Source: Calliopum simillimum (lineage: Eukaryota; Arthropoda; Insecta; Diptera; Lauxaniidae). Taken from it: a stretch of 64,000 bases of DNA. The notes under the pieces were generated by a model. It was not told the DNA's origin, ran no database searches, and was given only the letters and a program-made list of their open reading frames with translations. The DNA is taken from positions 82,442,909-82,506,908 of the forward strand of contig OX638368.1 in assembly GCA_951812925.1 (NCBI GenBank), read 5' to 3'. The position numbers were made by a program, and so were the translations under genes. This document shows, in pieces, positions 35,171 through 46,999 of this stretch; the first letter of the stretch is position 1, and each line of letters begins with the position of its first letter.

Positions 35171-37054
35171 CGAATTCTCGAAGACTGACTATAAAAATCC
35201 CGATCAAAGATAACATATCGATTTGTTTAGACTACGGAGACATAATTGTTTTCTCAAACCGAGAGTGCGGACAAAAATCATTCTAACTGAAGTCAGCGTT
35301 ATTCTGATTCGGAAATTACAGGATGGCTTTCGCCGTAAATGATGGTTTTTCACATAAGATCATTAACTCCATTAAGACTCAATTAGTGGATTTCATATAA
35401 AAAGTTTTACAAAATGGAGAGCTTTGATATACTTTCTCTTGAATATTCGAACGTCTGATGTGCGACCAACCTATTTAACTGTTTTTGCTAGAACTATACA
35501 ATGTCCTAAGCAAAGTTCTTCCAGAAAGACTATACCTAAGTAATGCTGATGTAATGGACATCATAAGAAAGTAGTATTTGAGATACGAAGAGTCGAAAGA
35601 TATAATAAATTTCAGTGAAGAAATTGAGGAAATGGCGCAAAGCTACGAGATTCCGTTGAATAAAATGCTACTACTAATAATAGATGCCATAGTTTTACCA
35701 TTGGATTTGCAGCGCTTGCTATAACGGTTCAATCTGCAATTAATAAAATTTTCACGGGTTTCACACTTCAGGTTGTTTGTGGTTACAAATTCGTTAAAGT
35801 TCATTTAACAGCAAATTTAGTTGGTAACTCGGGCACATGACTAATTGGCAACTAATTCACATCAACGTGTAACAGATGCAAATAACAACATAACACCAGC
35901 AACCGCAACAACTACAACAACAACAACAACGACGACATCAACAGCAAGTGCTTGCTGCCCCAGCAAGACTTTGTAATGTTGAGATAAATCTTTTTTCCTT
36001 TTGCACTTGGCTATTTAAGATTTTTGTCGCGTAAAATCATTTTGTGTGCACAAGCGCAAAGATACAAAACAAATGAAAACAAACGCAAGAAAACAAAACA
36101 AAACGAAGAAGAAGAAGAAAAGAAAACAAAACCAAAGTCAAAACATCACAAAAAAACACATAAGAATAAAAGAATGTAAAGAAGGCAAAACGCAAACGCA
36201 TGTACGTACAAAATATTCGCAGGCTCAGCGCTTGTAAAGCGATTTGTAAGTCGCCGGGGTACCACCATTGGATTGGTGTCCGATGCGCAAGGGGTAACCG
36301 CACCTCTTGTGTTTTTTTGTTCATTCATTTTTGGTTATTCATCTCGTGTACATTTTAAGATTTTTAAGTTATGACAAATGAGGGTCTTGTCAAGAGGTGT
36401 TAAGAGCGTTTGGCAATTGTTAAACGCTCTGTGCTATGTCTGGGACTGTGACTGTGTGATGCGAGCTGTCTGTTGTACCTCGTATAAGATGCGAGATACG
36501 CGCTAGTAACTTACATGCCAGTTACGAGTAGTTTTGTATCTTTTAGCGGTGAAATTCACTTGCGTGCGCAGCATCACAACAACGACAACAACAACAACAT
36601 GTGAGACACAAGAGCCAAGTTTAAGCTGTCCATTAAGCATCGCTTAAGAAATGTGTAAATATTTAAATAACTAAAATAAAAGCAACGAAATCAACTTAAA
36701 AAATTATTGCAGCAGAAAAACGTTTTTTGAAAGGAAAAAAAAAAAAAAAAAACAAATAATAAGTACGAGTAAAAAAATAACAAAAAAAATTTCAATTGAA
36801 AAGTAAACCAAGATTTGTCATAAACTTTTAAATTATGGCTACCCGACAGTAGAGTTTTGGTTTGGAAATAATACATATATTTTGTTCTGTGTATACCATT
36901 AGATAAAATTCAAATTATTTTCATCGTTGTGGCTTAGGTATCTGAGAGCTTTCAAATGTTTTAGGTATTATCCTGTATTTTTATACTGAAAAGCTAAGCA
37001 ATTGAACTGCATTTATCATCGATTGCTCCTATTTCACCCAAATATAGTGAATTT
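35171..37054. other. Intronic sequence with a coding-like remnant and CAA tracts
   Basis: Apart from the decayed frame at 35491-35724, no gene is recognised. (CAA)n-type tracts lie at 35880-35935 and 36575-36600, an A-rich tract at 36100-36130 and a poly-A run at 36737-36753. The part 35860-36700 looks unique and less AT-rich than its surroundings. Confidence 0.4.
35491..35724 (+). pseudogene. Coding-like remnant, family not recognised
   Basis: One plus-strand frame of 78 codons reads ELYNVLSKVLPERLYL, then NADVMDIIRK, a TAG at 35572-35574, YLRYEESKDIINFSEEIEEM and on to a TAA at 35722-35724. Amphipathic, charged composition and the single internal stop suggest a recently decayed coding sequence. 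It begins about 320 bases after a Helentron-like element. I do not recognise it. A gag-like or captured host fragment is possible. Confidence 0.35.
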
Positions 37055-37130
37055 TGTGTTGGCCTGGCTAAAAATCAAATACCCTACATCGCAGTATTTC
37101 CAAATTTTTACTTATAAGAAAAGGTTCAAC
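37055..37130 (-). repeat. Degenerate Helentron-like 3' end fragment
   Basis: 'ttggcctggctaaa' followed by 'aaataccctacatcgcagta' matches the hairpin and subterminal region of the family, with several changes. The CTAG terminus is lost. Confidence 0.55.
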
Positions 37131-37371
37131 GCACAGTGACGCATTGTAGAAAGATGTCAATGATGTGGGCTTATAGGTTATTAAACAAAAAAAAAAAAAA
37201 AAAATTAAGCTATAGCTTTTATAAAAAATCATCGTTTTGACCCCCTTCTGGGGGCTCAAACTCGAAAAGTCGTATGGAGAAAATTTACAAAACTTCACAG
37301 CTCAAGAGCCATTTACCCGATTCCTAGGATTTTGTTAATGGAAAGATACATTGCTCAGTGAAGATTTGTAC

Positions 37372-37893
37372 TTAGTTTTTATTTTTTAGAAATTCCCTCG
37401 GCTTTGTCTGAGATATTAAAAATCTTAATAACTCGGGAGCCATTAACCCGATTTGAATGATTTTTTTTATGGGTAGATTTGTTGTCCGGTAAGATTTTGC
37501 GAAATCGGGAGAGTTAACAGACGACACAACATACGCATCCCCAATCAACTTTATCGCACGACGTTTAACTCTATCTAGCAGCTCCAAAGAGTTATACTCT
37601 AGCTTAGACGGTCCGAAGAACAACAGGAGTGAAGTATATTTTTTACACTGTTGTAGATAACCTAAACACTTGGCCGTTTCTTGCGACACAATGAATACAT
37701 GATCTGTCTACCTCAGATCAGCTTGAATCGATTTGCCTAGAACGTCAAGAGATGCTGATTTCATTATGTCTACGCCAGTCAAATTGAGGGGTGGAATGGG
37801 ATAATCCACTCGTCTGTGAGACAACAAACAGCTTCGGATCTTGCTAGCGTTGAATTCGATCCGATTAACTTGACCCCACTCGGAGATTGTTTG
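37372..37893 (-). pseudogene. LINE reverse-transcriptase fragment
   Basis: On the minus strand the frame reads TISEWGQVNRIEFNASKIRS, then CLLSHRRVDYP, SLDVLGKSIQADLR, a stop, TDHVFIVSQETAKCLGYLQQ, and after a short deletion LELLDRVKRRAIKLIGD. These are the C-terminal blocks of the reverse transcriptase of Jockey/I-like non-LTR retrotransposons (WG..NR.EFN..K, LGV..D..W.DH, LD.VQRRA..LI.D). One in-frame stop (37709-37711) replaces the expected Trp codon. It is a dead fragment. Confidence 0.78.
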
Positions 37894-38044
37894 AGGTCAT
37901 TTGTGAGTATGTCATTCATGTACCGACTTTTTCTCTCAATCTCCTCAGAGGTTGGACGCTTTTTGAAGCATTATGAATGACAAATGCTACTATCATCTGT
38001 TTGTCTAAAATGACTTCTAAAAAAAAAAAAATTTGACCCACCCT

Positions 38045-39422
38045 CACGGTGCTTGTGGGAGAATTTAAATCAAATTTTGATGTACCTCGGATTTTTTTGT
38101 AAATTCTAATTATAGATGTCAATAGAAGTTATTCTATGCAAAAAATAAAATTATAGAGGTGGCGCTTTTTTAAAAATAATCCCTTTTCAAATTGGGGCAT
38201 TTTCCCATACAAAAAAATAAAATTTTTTTTTTAACTACATTAAACAAAAATCAAAATAATCACATTCGATGTGTTTTGCGATGCTTCACGCGAATCCGAC
38301 CTCAGAAGTGCTCTATCGTGTATAGTTTTTGAGATATTCTAATCTAAAAGCCGAAAAAAGTCGTTTTTTGCCATTTTTTGAAGCTATATAACTATGTAAC
38401 ATATCATTTATTCGTTAAATGTGGTTAAAATACTTAAAAGTCATGATCTTTTCCTTTAAAATCTAATTTAAATTATGTTTATATCTTCATGCTTCTAAGA
38501 GATATCGTAGACCGAAATATTGGCTAAACGGGTTTTTTGCACTTTTGTGTCTTTTTAGGTTAGGATATCTTTGACGAAAAAAAAGATATCAAAATAAATT
38601 AAATTAGGTTTTAAAGGCAAAGATTAGGACTTGAAAGTTGTTTATCAGATTTAACGAAATTAAAATTTCTTTCACATTTTAAACATGTTCAACGACTTGT
38701 AAATTCAACCGTTTGACACCCCGAGTGTTGTTACGTGTATGCCATACGGCTTAATTTTAAAATGGTCGGTTCGTTAAACATGCTTAAAATGTGAAAGAAA
38801 TTTTAGTTGCATCAAATCTGGTATACAACTTTAAAGTCCTAATCTTTGCCTTTAAAACCTAGTTTAAATTATGTTGATATCTTTCTTTTCGTCAAAGATA
38901 TCCTAACTTAAAAAGACACAAAAGTGCAAAAAACCCGTTTAGCCAATATTTCGGCCTACGATATCCCTTAGATGCATGAAGATATAAACATAATTTAAAT
39001 TAGATTTTAAAGGAAAAGATCATGACTTTTAAGTATTTTAACCACATTTAACGAATAAATGATATGTTACATAGTTATATAGCTTCAAAACATGGCAAAA
39101 AACGACTTTTTTCAGCTTTTAGATTAGAATATCTCAAAAACTATACACGATAGAGCAATTCTGAGGTCGGATTCGCGTGAAGCATCGCAAAACACATCGA
39201 ATGTGATTATTTTGATTTTTGTTTAATGTAGTTAAAAAAAAAAATTTTATTTTTTTGTATGGGAAAATGCCCCAATTGGAAAAGGGATTATCTTTAAAAA
39301 AGCGCCACCTCTATAATTTTATTTTTTGCATAGAATAACTTCTATTGACATCAATAATAAGAATTTACAAAAAAATCCGAGGTACATCAAAATTTGATTT
39401 AAATTCTCCCACAAGCACCGTG
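38045..39422. mobile_element. 1.4-kb palindromic element with CACGGTG ends
   Basis: The left end is CACGGTGCTTGTGGGAGAAT and the right end its complement. The halves mirror each other around 38740, including 'atggtcatttttgaag'-type inner parts and 'gatatctttgacgaaaaa'. CCCT lies on both sides (38041-38044 and 39423-39426). The 4-base duplication and first seven bases match those of 22011-23712, although the rest of the ends differ. A diverged single arm is at 19275-19600. There is no transposase. Confidence 0.75.
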
Positions 39423-41007
39423 CCCTTATGACCACACTTCAACTGTATATTAAAATTCGGACCTCAAAATTGCAAGCTTAGCACGCAATAGCTACACCAG
39501 AAAACTGAAAGAAAGGATATCTTTCAACTAATTTATTAAATACTTTTTTAATAATTTCTTATATTTTTTCGATACAAAAAGATACTTCGTTTCTTCTAAT
39601 TATAACTATTACGATTAGTAAAGATTCAAGTTTTAAAATTATCTTTTCAATGACCTTTTCTACGAATTTTTTGGTTCCTTTTAACTTGTAGAAATCATTC
39701 AAAGGCTTGAAGACAACTATGTTAAATGGTTTCCGTAGAATAAACTTACTTTTGTATTAAAAATAAGGACATTTGTTTTGGTTGAAATTACTAAAGATCT
39801 ATATTATTTTAACTTATGTTTTGTCACAATATAATTTTTGTCATTGAGCATTTAAATTGCACATTTATTTTAAAAGATTTGATATGAAAAAGTTATTCAT
39901 TTGGGTCAATTCATGATTCATGGCTTTTGCTTAACTGAAGCATACGAAACCTTAGCGATTTGGACAAATCTGCAGCAAGCAACAGAGCTTCAATTATGCC
40001 AGCCACTTTATGATAATCCAAAGTCCAAAAAAAAAAAAAAAAAAAAAAAAGGTGGCACACAGTGTGGCATTTGTCATTTGTTTGATTTGTTGCCGCTGTC
40101 TGAAACCTTACTTTTTAATTAAGAAACAAATAAATTTTACGCTAGCCCGCTCAAAGTGGAACAGTTTGCACACTTTGGAGTGAAGTTGACGGCCAATAGC
40201 TAAAAGCACAGCGTTGTACACATAAAAACACTGAAGTAACGCAAATATTTGTTTTTCACAATTAAAATTGAAATGAAAAGAAAAAGACAAATAAATCTTT
40301 AAGATACCGATGTCAATCCAATGGATACAATTTAAGAAAGAAAGAAAGGCATTAAAATTACAAACAAAAAAACTCTAGAGACACGCAACATTTGTTCGCA
40401 CACTTTTTGCGCGATTTTCATTTGCATCGTTACTCAAAGATACGAGTACCTATCCCTTGGTCCAAGTATCGCATATGTGAGCTGTATTCAGCTAAATGCT
40501 GTTATGAAATATGAAAGTAAAATATCGCGCATCTTTCTATTTCATATTCATATGTCCCGCTGTGTTTTTTCGAACAACCTTTCACCCTCAAGTTGCATGC
40601 CGCGCGCCAGTTTTAAGTATTCGCGTGTGTGTGTGAATTTTACGGTTTCATTTTTATTTATCTATTTATCTGACTATTTGAATAACCATCTATTTGTTTG
40701 CTGGATTTTTACATAAACAAAAATAGTGCAAATATTATTATTTTTTATTTTGTAAGCAATGACACCTATGGTAGAAGAGAAGAGTGGTGTAAGTCCATAC
40801 AAAGTAATGACATAATTTTCTGATTCTTATGATTTGACGTTTACATAGCTATAGGCAGATAAAATATTAGTTATCAATAAGCCGAAAAATTTGGAATGTC
40901 GTTAAATGAATACAATTATTTAGTGTTGTTTCTGATATCAGCTCAGCAATCAGCTAAGCTATTAAATTTTTGTATCATAACTACTTGGAAATAAAAGTAC
41001 TTGTATG
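39423..41007. other. Intronic sequence, unique-looking 39890-40740
   Basis: No transposon ends or exons are seen. A poly-A run lies at 40028-40050 and a GT run near 40626. The sequence between 39890 and 40740 is of mixed composition and could be regulatory, which is inference only. Confidence 0.35.
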
Positions 41008-41493
41008 ACTTGCTGTATGTGCATTTGTTGTTCAAAAGAAAATAAGTTGGTTATTCATGGTCCCATCCTTAAGTTTTTGGTATCAAAATAAAGTTAAAAT
41101 AATGGCTCATAAGCTCGTGAAGAGTTTTTTTTTAATTTTGTATTGATTTATGTAATTAAAGCTGGCTGGTTTTTGGTTATTACACTACATTTTCTTAATT
41201 AAACAGGCATACAAAAAATGTGCCAGACCGATTTCAAAATTTTTTTCAGATTTGAAATTACTGCTATTTTTTAAATCGTTTGACATTTTTTTTTTAAATT
41301 TGGACGGATAAAAATTTTTTAATTTATTTTCGCGCGGATGTGGTTGTGATTTTGAATTTGTCAATTTATCTGAAAATTGAGACGTGATGGAAAAATTTTG
41401 TAAATGCAGTTCTATTATGTCAATAGCAAAGAATAATAATTTTATGGTTAGAACTCAGATAAAAACAAAAACCTGAAATTCGTTGAACAGTGT
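41008..41493. mobile_element. Half copy of the CACTG/TAA palindrome
   Basis: This is collinear with the right half of 2723-3569 from its centre to its end (...CGTTGAACAGTG), followed by TAA. It retains the segment of about 60 bases ('caatttatctgaaaattgag') that the right arm of 2723-3569 has lost. The left half is absent. Confidence 0.7.
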
Positions 41494-41968
41494 AATCAGC
41501 ATAAAATAAATATCAGCATCGGCATCAGCATCAGCAAAAAATTGCTGATAATATCAAAGCTTTTATTTATTAAATTATCATTTACCCATCATTGACTTCT
41601 TGCACAAATTTACAGCTGGTTTTTCATTTTCAAACTTTGTAGACGATTATGATGTTTTGGACCTCCTATTTAAGAAATTGAACTTGATTTTTTATACCAC
41701 GTTAGGATTTTGAGAAACCTTGCATCAAATTGCGAAAAACGCTATATTCAGTTATATGGCGTTCTTCCAGGATAAGGTGTTGTTTGTTTAGCCAAATGCA
41801 TCGAACTTCATTATAAAACTTTATCTTTTTTATTTTTCCAATTGGATCCTTACTTTCTGAGTTGTCATCAGTTGAATTACAGGTAATTCAGCGCCATACA
41901 AATAGAATTTAGTACTTTGTATGGAGTTGAAAAACCATAATTTCAGCGGAGGATAAGTCAGAAAATAA
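41494..41968. other. Intronic spacer with a diverged repeat
   Basis: Short 'cagcatc' iterations lie at about 41505-41530. The part 41820-41960 resembles 14650-14910 ('ccaattggat', 'gtatggagtt', 'ataagtcagaaa'). Nothing else is recognised. Confidence 0.4.
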
Positions 41969-43175
41969 CACCGTTCGGCACAAAGAAAAACACATGAGAA
42001 AATCCAAAAAATTCTTAAAGCAGACGTTAAAAAAAATACCCGTGTCTCATCGTTTTCTCCAGCACGTCACATTTTTTTTAATCGATTTTTGAAGTTTTTT
42101 TCCACTGTATATGAAAAAAACAAAAATACCGCATTCTTGTGTTAAATCGATAAATTTAACTATATGATCCTTACATTTGAGGTGTAACATGTGTTGAGCA
42201 AACTTATGCAGGATATTATGGGGAATGTTTTTGTAGAAAATTTTAACCCTGCACAACCTCCACATTTGGGTAATTTTTGCTCTTTTTTTAAAAAGGTACA
42301 AAAATGACACCCAAAACAGGGAAATATTGAGTCAGTTTGTACTACAGAAATATTTGCTATTCAATTTCACGACTAGTTGCTGAACACTAAAAAAGCAAAA
42401 TTTTATCCCGAAAGCAAAAAAATCGTAAAAATCAGTAAGCAGTTCTAACAATAAATATTTTCCAAATTTCGCCCCACTGTAAAACTCTAAAACTACATTT
42501 TGTACAAAAATCATTCTCACAAGATCATAACGAAATCACACAAGGATTATTTTCCTGTTTTTATGGGTCGTTTTGACCCCTTTTTCTAAAACTGAGCCAC
42601 AATGGGTTAAAAAATTTCGCAAAAATATCCTACGAAAAATTTCATTAAGAGTTGCCAAAGGCGAAAAATTCTTAAAACTTAAGTTAAGCGCGTCAGGAAT
42701 GTAATTAATATGCAATGTGAAAAGTCCTAATTGATTTTAACGATTTTTTTGGTTTCGGGCTCGAATTTCGACCTTTACGTGTTTAAAAACTAGTAACGAA
42801 ATTTTATTGCAAATATTTCTGTAGTACATACTGACTCAATATTTCCCTGTTTTGGGTGTCATATGAGGGTCAAACAGGGTTAAAGTTTTCTATAAAAATA
42901 TTTCCCGTAATATCTTGCATAAGTTTGCTGAACACATGATAAACCTCAGATGTAAGGATCATATATGTAGTTAAATTCATCGATTCAACACAAGAATGCG
43001 GTATTTTTGGTTTTTTCATATACAGTGGATAAAAAAAACTTCAAAAATCGATTAAAAAAAATGTGACGTGCTGGAGAAAAACCACGAGAAACGGGTTATT
43101 TATTTTAACGTCTTCTTTAAGAATTTTTTGGATTTTCTAATGTGTTTTGAAAAAAGTTCGAAATTGTTCCACAGT
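41969..43175. mobile_element. Palindromic element with CAC(C/T)G ends flanked by TAA
   Basis: The left end begins CACCGTTCGGCACAAAG and the right end is the complement of CACTGTGGAACAAT. TAA flanks both sides as a direct repeat. The arms (about 41985-42370 and 42800-43160) are strong inverted repeats, for example 'aaatattgagtcagt' at 42324 mirrored at 42826. The 430-base centre includes a diverged relative of the repeat at 10625/55755. It belongs with the 2723-3569 group by its ends and target, although the internal sequence differs. Confidence 0.65.
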
Positions 43176-45063
43176 GTAATCATCCAATTCAACAAAGTTG
43201 AAAAGTACAGTTTATTAGGTAAAATTATGTCTATCAGATGCCATTGGCAAATAACAATTACACCATTTACTGTAAGTATTATAAATGTAGCTTCAAAAAT
43301 GCTTCAAAATTGCGATTACTCCACTTTGGGGGAAGAAATCTTAGAATCCTGACATAATTGAAAAAGTAAGTAAGAGGTTGCACCAACATATTTGGCTATA
43401 AAATACAGGATTGGAAAACCATTGTTAGATTGTGTTTTCAAAAAACAATTTATACAACGTCAAAAATCGTGTTTTTGAACTTTTAGGCAAGAATATCTCA
43501 AAAACCATATCGATACGTCCGACGTAAAAGTTGGGAAATCGAAAATCGTAGTTATTAGTTATGATAATTTTTGTATTGTTTTCGTTTAAACAAGAAAACC
43601 AAAAACAAAAATTTAATAAATATTTTGGAAATCTGTAGTCCACATAAAGGTTTTTCGACTATTAAATTGCTGTCACTATTCCAAATAGATTAAAAGGGAT
43701 GTTAACAATTTCAACTTTTAATTTGGATAGAAATTAATACATATGAGTTGTCACTCTAGTTACAACTTATGTTCTGCTTCAGCAACCAAATGTGCCATGA
43801 GAATAGTTGGTAACTTAACTTGCTAACTACCATTAAAAAATATTCTACGGACATTACGTTGGTATGTAGGACTTACAACCACTGATTTTTAAAGAAAAAT
43901 TAACTAATAACTTTGTAAGTCAAGTTACCAACGCAATTTGTTATTTTTGTCCCGTGCATAAGCTATCAACTTAAGTTGCCAAGTTTTTGCATGGAAACCT
44001 AACTAAAATACTTAAGTTGTAACTTCAAAAATTGCTCCCAGCCCTTCAAATTTTAAGCTAGAGATACCAAAATTTGACACAAGATAGAGTCTAATACGCA
44101 GACTTCGAAAATCATTGACCCGTAAAAAGTTGGTAACTTGAGTTACAAAAAGAATTTTGTGGAGGCCATATTCTCCGAGTGTAAATAAAAGACATAAAAT
44201 GAAGTTCAGAGCCATTAACAAATTATGAAACGCTGGTTTTTTTGCTGTGCAAATTTTTTTATTTTTATTATCAGCAAACTTTACCAAATTGCAGATATAA
44301 ATCATTACAGGCCTTATGCAAACACCTTGCTCTACAACGTTGCAGTCTGACGTATTTTCTATTCAATCGCATCACGCTAGCTCTGATTTTAGCATCTTTG
44401 TAAATTATTGTGTTTTTTGTCGATTTTGAATACGGCTCTTTGCTTTTTTCGCTTTATCTTTGCGCTTTTTTATGTTAATTATTCAAAGATTCGTTTTGCT
44501 CCACAATTTGCTGCAGACACTTCATTTGTGCAACGAAGATTTTTTTCTTTCTATTTTTGCTCTCCAACACTTGAAGAACGTGTGAGCTGAATAATTTTTT
44601 TGTATTCTTCAAGTTGTATCTTTCTTTTACTTTTGAATGGTTGTTGTTTAACATTTGTTTACTTTGAATACATTGCACAAACTAATAAGCAGTTTAAAAT
44701 GCTATTCAATTATATCAAATGCAGTATTTTGTGTTAAACTTCCGGTGGCATAGTAGGCGTACATACATTTGGATGCTTCATTTAATATTTTTCAGTATTG
44801 ATGTTGCAGGTTTGTTTCTTTAGTCCTTTGTTTTCATAAATCATGCGATGGCTTAATTATTTTTAAACATTCGATGCTGACAATTTTGCGAAAACTTTTT
44901 TAGTAAACTTGGGTCCAAATGGCATTACACTTTGTTTTGAATATTATTATGAAAGAAATTCTAGCAGATAAACTTAAAGCAAAACAAGCGACCAGTAAAA
45001 TAGCGAAAGGCTAACAGCGATAGTGTTCTAAAATAATTTTGTGCCTTGTAACTCTTAAGATCT
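43176..45063. other. Intronic sequence without recognised elements
   Basis: A repeat-like stretch at 43740-44170 contains several 'agttggtaactt' words in both orientations and may be a decayed foldback element. The remainder is AT-rich with nothing recognised. Confidence 0.35.
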
Positions 45064-45204
45064 TGTGGCAGGAAGGAAAAACTGCTTAAGTCGATTTTTG
45101 ATTAGAAAGCAAAGCAGTTTAAATTTTGTTTTTTATGTATAGAATTTCTGTTGCTTTGCTTTTTTATCGAATATCGACATAAACAGTTTTTCCTTCCTGC
45201 CACA
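45064..45204. mobile_element. Small MITE (141 bases)
   Basis: A 20-base inverted repeat, TGTGGCAGGAAGGAAAAACT at the left and its complement at the right, encloses about 100 AT-rich bases that also contain mirrored 'gcaaagcag'/'ttgctttgct' words. A target duplication is not certain. Confidence 0.6.
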
Positions 45205-46824
45205 GAGATGATTATACAGTCAAAAATTTTGTTATAAATTTGATTTTATTGATTATAAGGAAATTATTCGTTATTGTGTTTCCTGCACATCCACAAATTA
45301 CTCGTATAAGGCTGGTGGAATTTCCTCATAATGGATTAATCATTAAAGAATTGTATTCTCAGCGACGCTCCATGCAGTAAGTTAAAAGTATGCTTTAAAT
45401 TTGAGTGGCCAGGCTCGCTTTCAATTAAGGCCACACCAAATGTAGAAAACGGACATTCCGAGATAATTTGCCTTTGCAGCAGTCTGGTTCAAGTTCTGAC
45501 TTGAAACCTCGTTTTGTTTCGGTATTGTATCTACAATCAAGTGTTTGAGGTTTCCAGGGCATGGTTGTGAGTGGCGTGAGTCGACATTATGAAATATTTG
45601 CTATAGTAGCAGGATAGCCTGAAGTTGCATCGTCTGTTTAGTATTTTGATAAAATCTGGAAATAAATTTAAAAAATTTTCCAAAAAAAATTAAGCAAAAG
45701 AGCATTTTCACAACTGTAACGCTAAATTTAATTTTGGTTCCAAAAAGTTAACTGAAGTAACGTTAATTTAGAGTGATATATTTGGAGGATTGTAGAGTTT
45801 TCAAACTAATTTTTTAAACTTATTTGAATTGTAATAGCACAAAGTAAATTCTAATGATTGTGGGTTTTGTAAACATTTGAATAGTTTCAACTCTTTTATT
45901 TTTTATGTAGACCATGCGCAAGATTGTTTAGGTGTACGTCAAATTTTAAAGGAGGTGTTGGCTTTTTTTTTGTGTGTTTTTCGTGTTGTTCGTTTTGTCA
46001 CTAAATTTCAATAAAACATTTGTAGAGTTTCAAATTTTTATTTTTAATTTTGAACTTACAATAGTATAGGATATTTAGACAAAGAGCTTAGCAGGTATAA
46101 GCAGCTAATGCTCTTTCAAATAATTGTTCTTCTGTGTTGAGAATGAAAAAGAGAAGAGTGTATTTTGATTACTAGGTTTTATGCTTAAAACATTTGTAGA
46201 GTTTCAGATCTTATAAAGTTCAAGGTGGTCCAAAATAAAGTGTATATTTCTGTGCAAAGATGTTTAAACATAATATATCCGATTTTTTCGTAATGGGTTT
46301 TCTTCTTCATCTGGACAGCTCTTAGTAAAATCTAGAAGCTAGCAAAATTGTATATCGCTATGCCCTTGGGTTTCCGAGATAAACAATATGACAGAATAAT
46401 ATAGACAGATTTTGTATGACTTTTCCTATCAAATTAAAATTTAAATTTTGTCTCCTGGAAATTCATAAAAATGGATGCTTAAGGCACTCATTTATATGAA
46501 AAATGGATATTTTCATTCAACAGCGCCATAAAATTCGGATTATTGACATACATTTTAGATTTGGTATGAAAAAGTACATAGGGATTAAATCAAGAATACT
46601 TAAAGCTAATTTATTTCACCTTTCCTGAAGTTCATTTTGTAACTGGAATGCGGTGCCTTTTATTCTTGCACTAATTGAATTCTATGAAGGTGCAGCTTGA
46701 GTTTTTTTTGAAAAATTCGGTGTAATTCTTATCTATGCAAATTCAGAGAACTTGTGCGTTTACTGATGTAGAAGATCGAGTCGTCAAAAATAAACTGATT
46801 TAAACTTTATTTATGTTTATCCGT
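45205..46824. other. Intronic sequence without recognised elements
   Basis: A direct repeat 'aaaacatttgtagagtttca' occurs at about 46013 and again at about 46188. Otherwise no coding, RNA or transposon signature was seen. Confidence 0.35.
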
Positions 46825-46999
46825 TCGGCTTGGTGCTTGGTTCTTGGGTCACCCTGATTTCAGTTTATCTAGCGTTGAGCCAGTCTCCTCAAAAATTTTG
46901 ATCCACTCCCGAATATGGAAAATATTTGGTGCATCAGTTTAGATGCGAAAACCATGATGACTCCGAGGTGTTGTCGCCGAATCGCCGTTTTTGTATAAT
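46825..46999 (-). pseudogene. Transposase helix-turn-helix fragment
   Basis: The minus-strand frame reads YKNGDSATTPRSH, a stop, then NIFHIREWIKIFEETGSTLD, a charged KLKSG and a stop before PKNQ. This resembles the N-terminal helix-turn-helix of an insect mariner/Tc1-related transposase family (YKNGDSA...I..W...FEETGS...K..GRP). Two stops and a short length make it a remnant. Confidence 0.6.

Noticed and set aside
36225..36300. Possible tRNA gene in a less AT-rich segment
   Set aside because: No consistent cloverleaf, and the A-box and B-box words do not have tRNA spacing.
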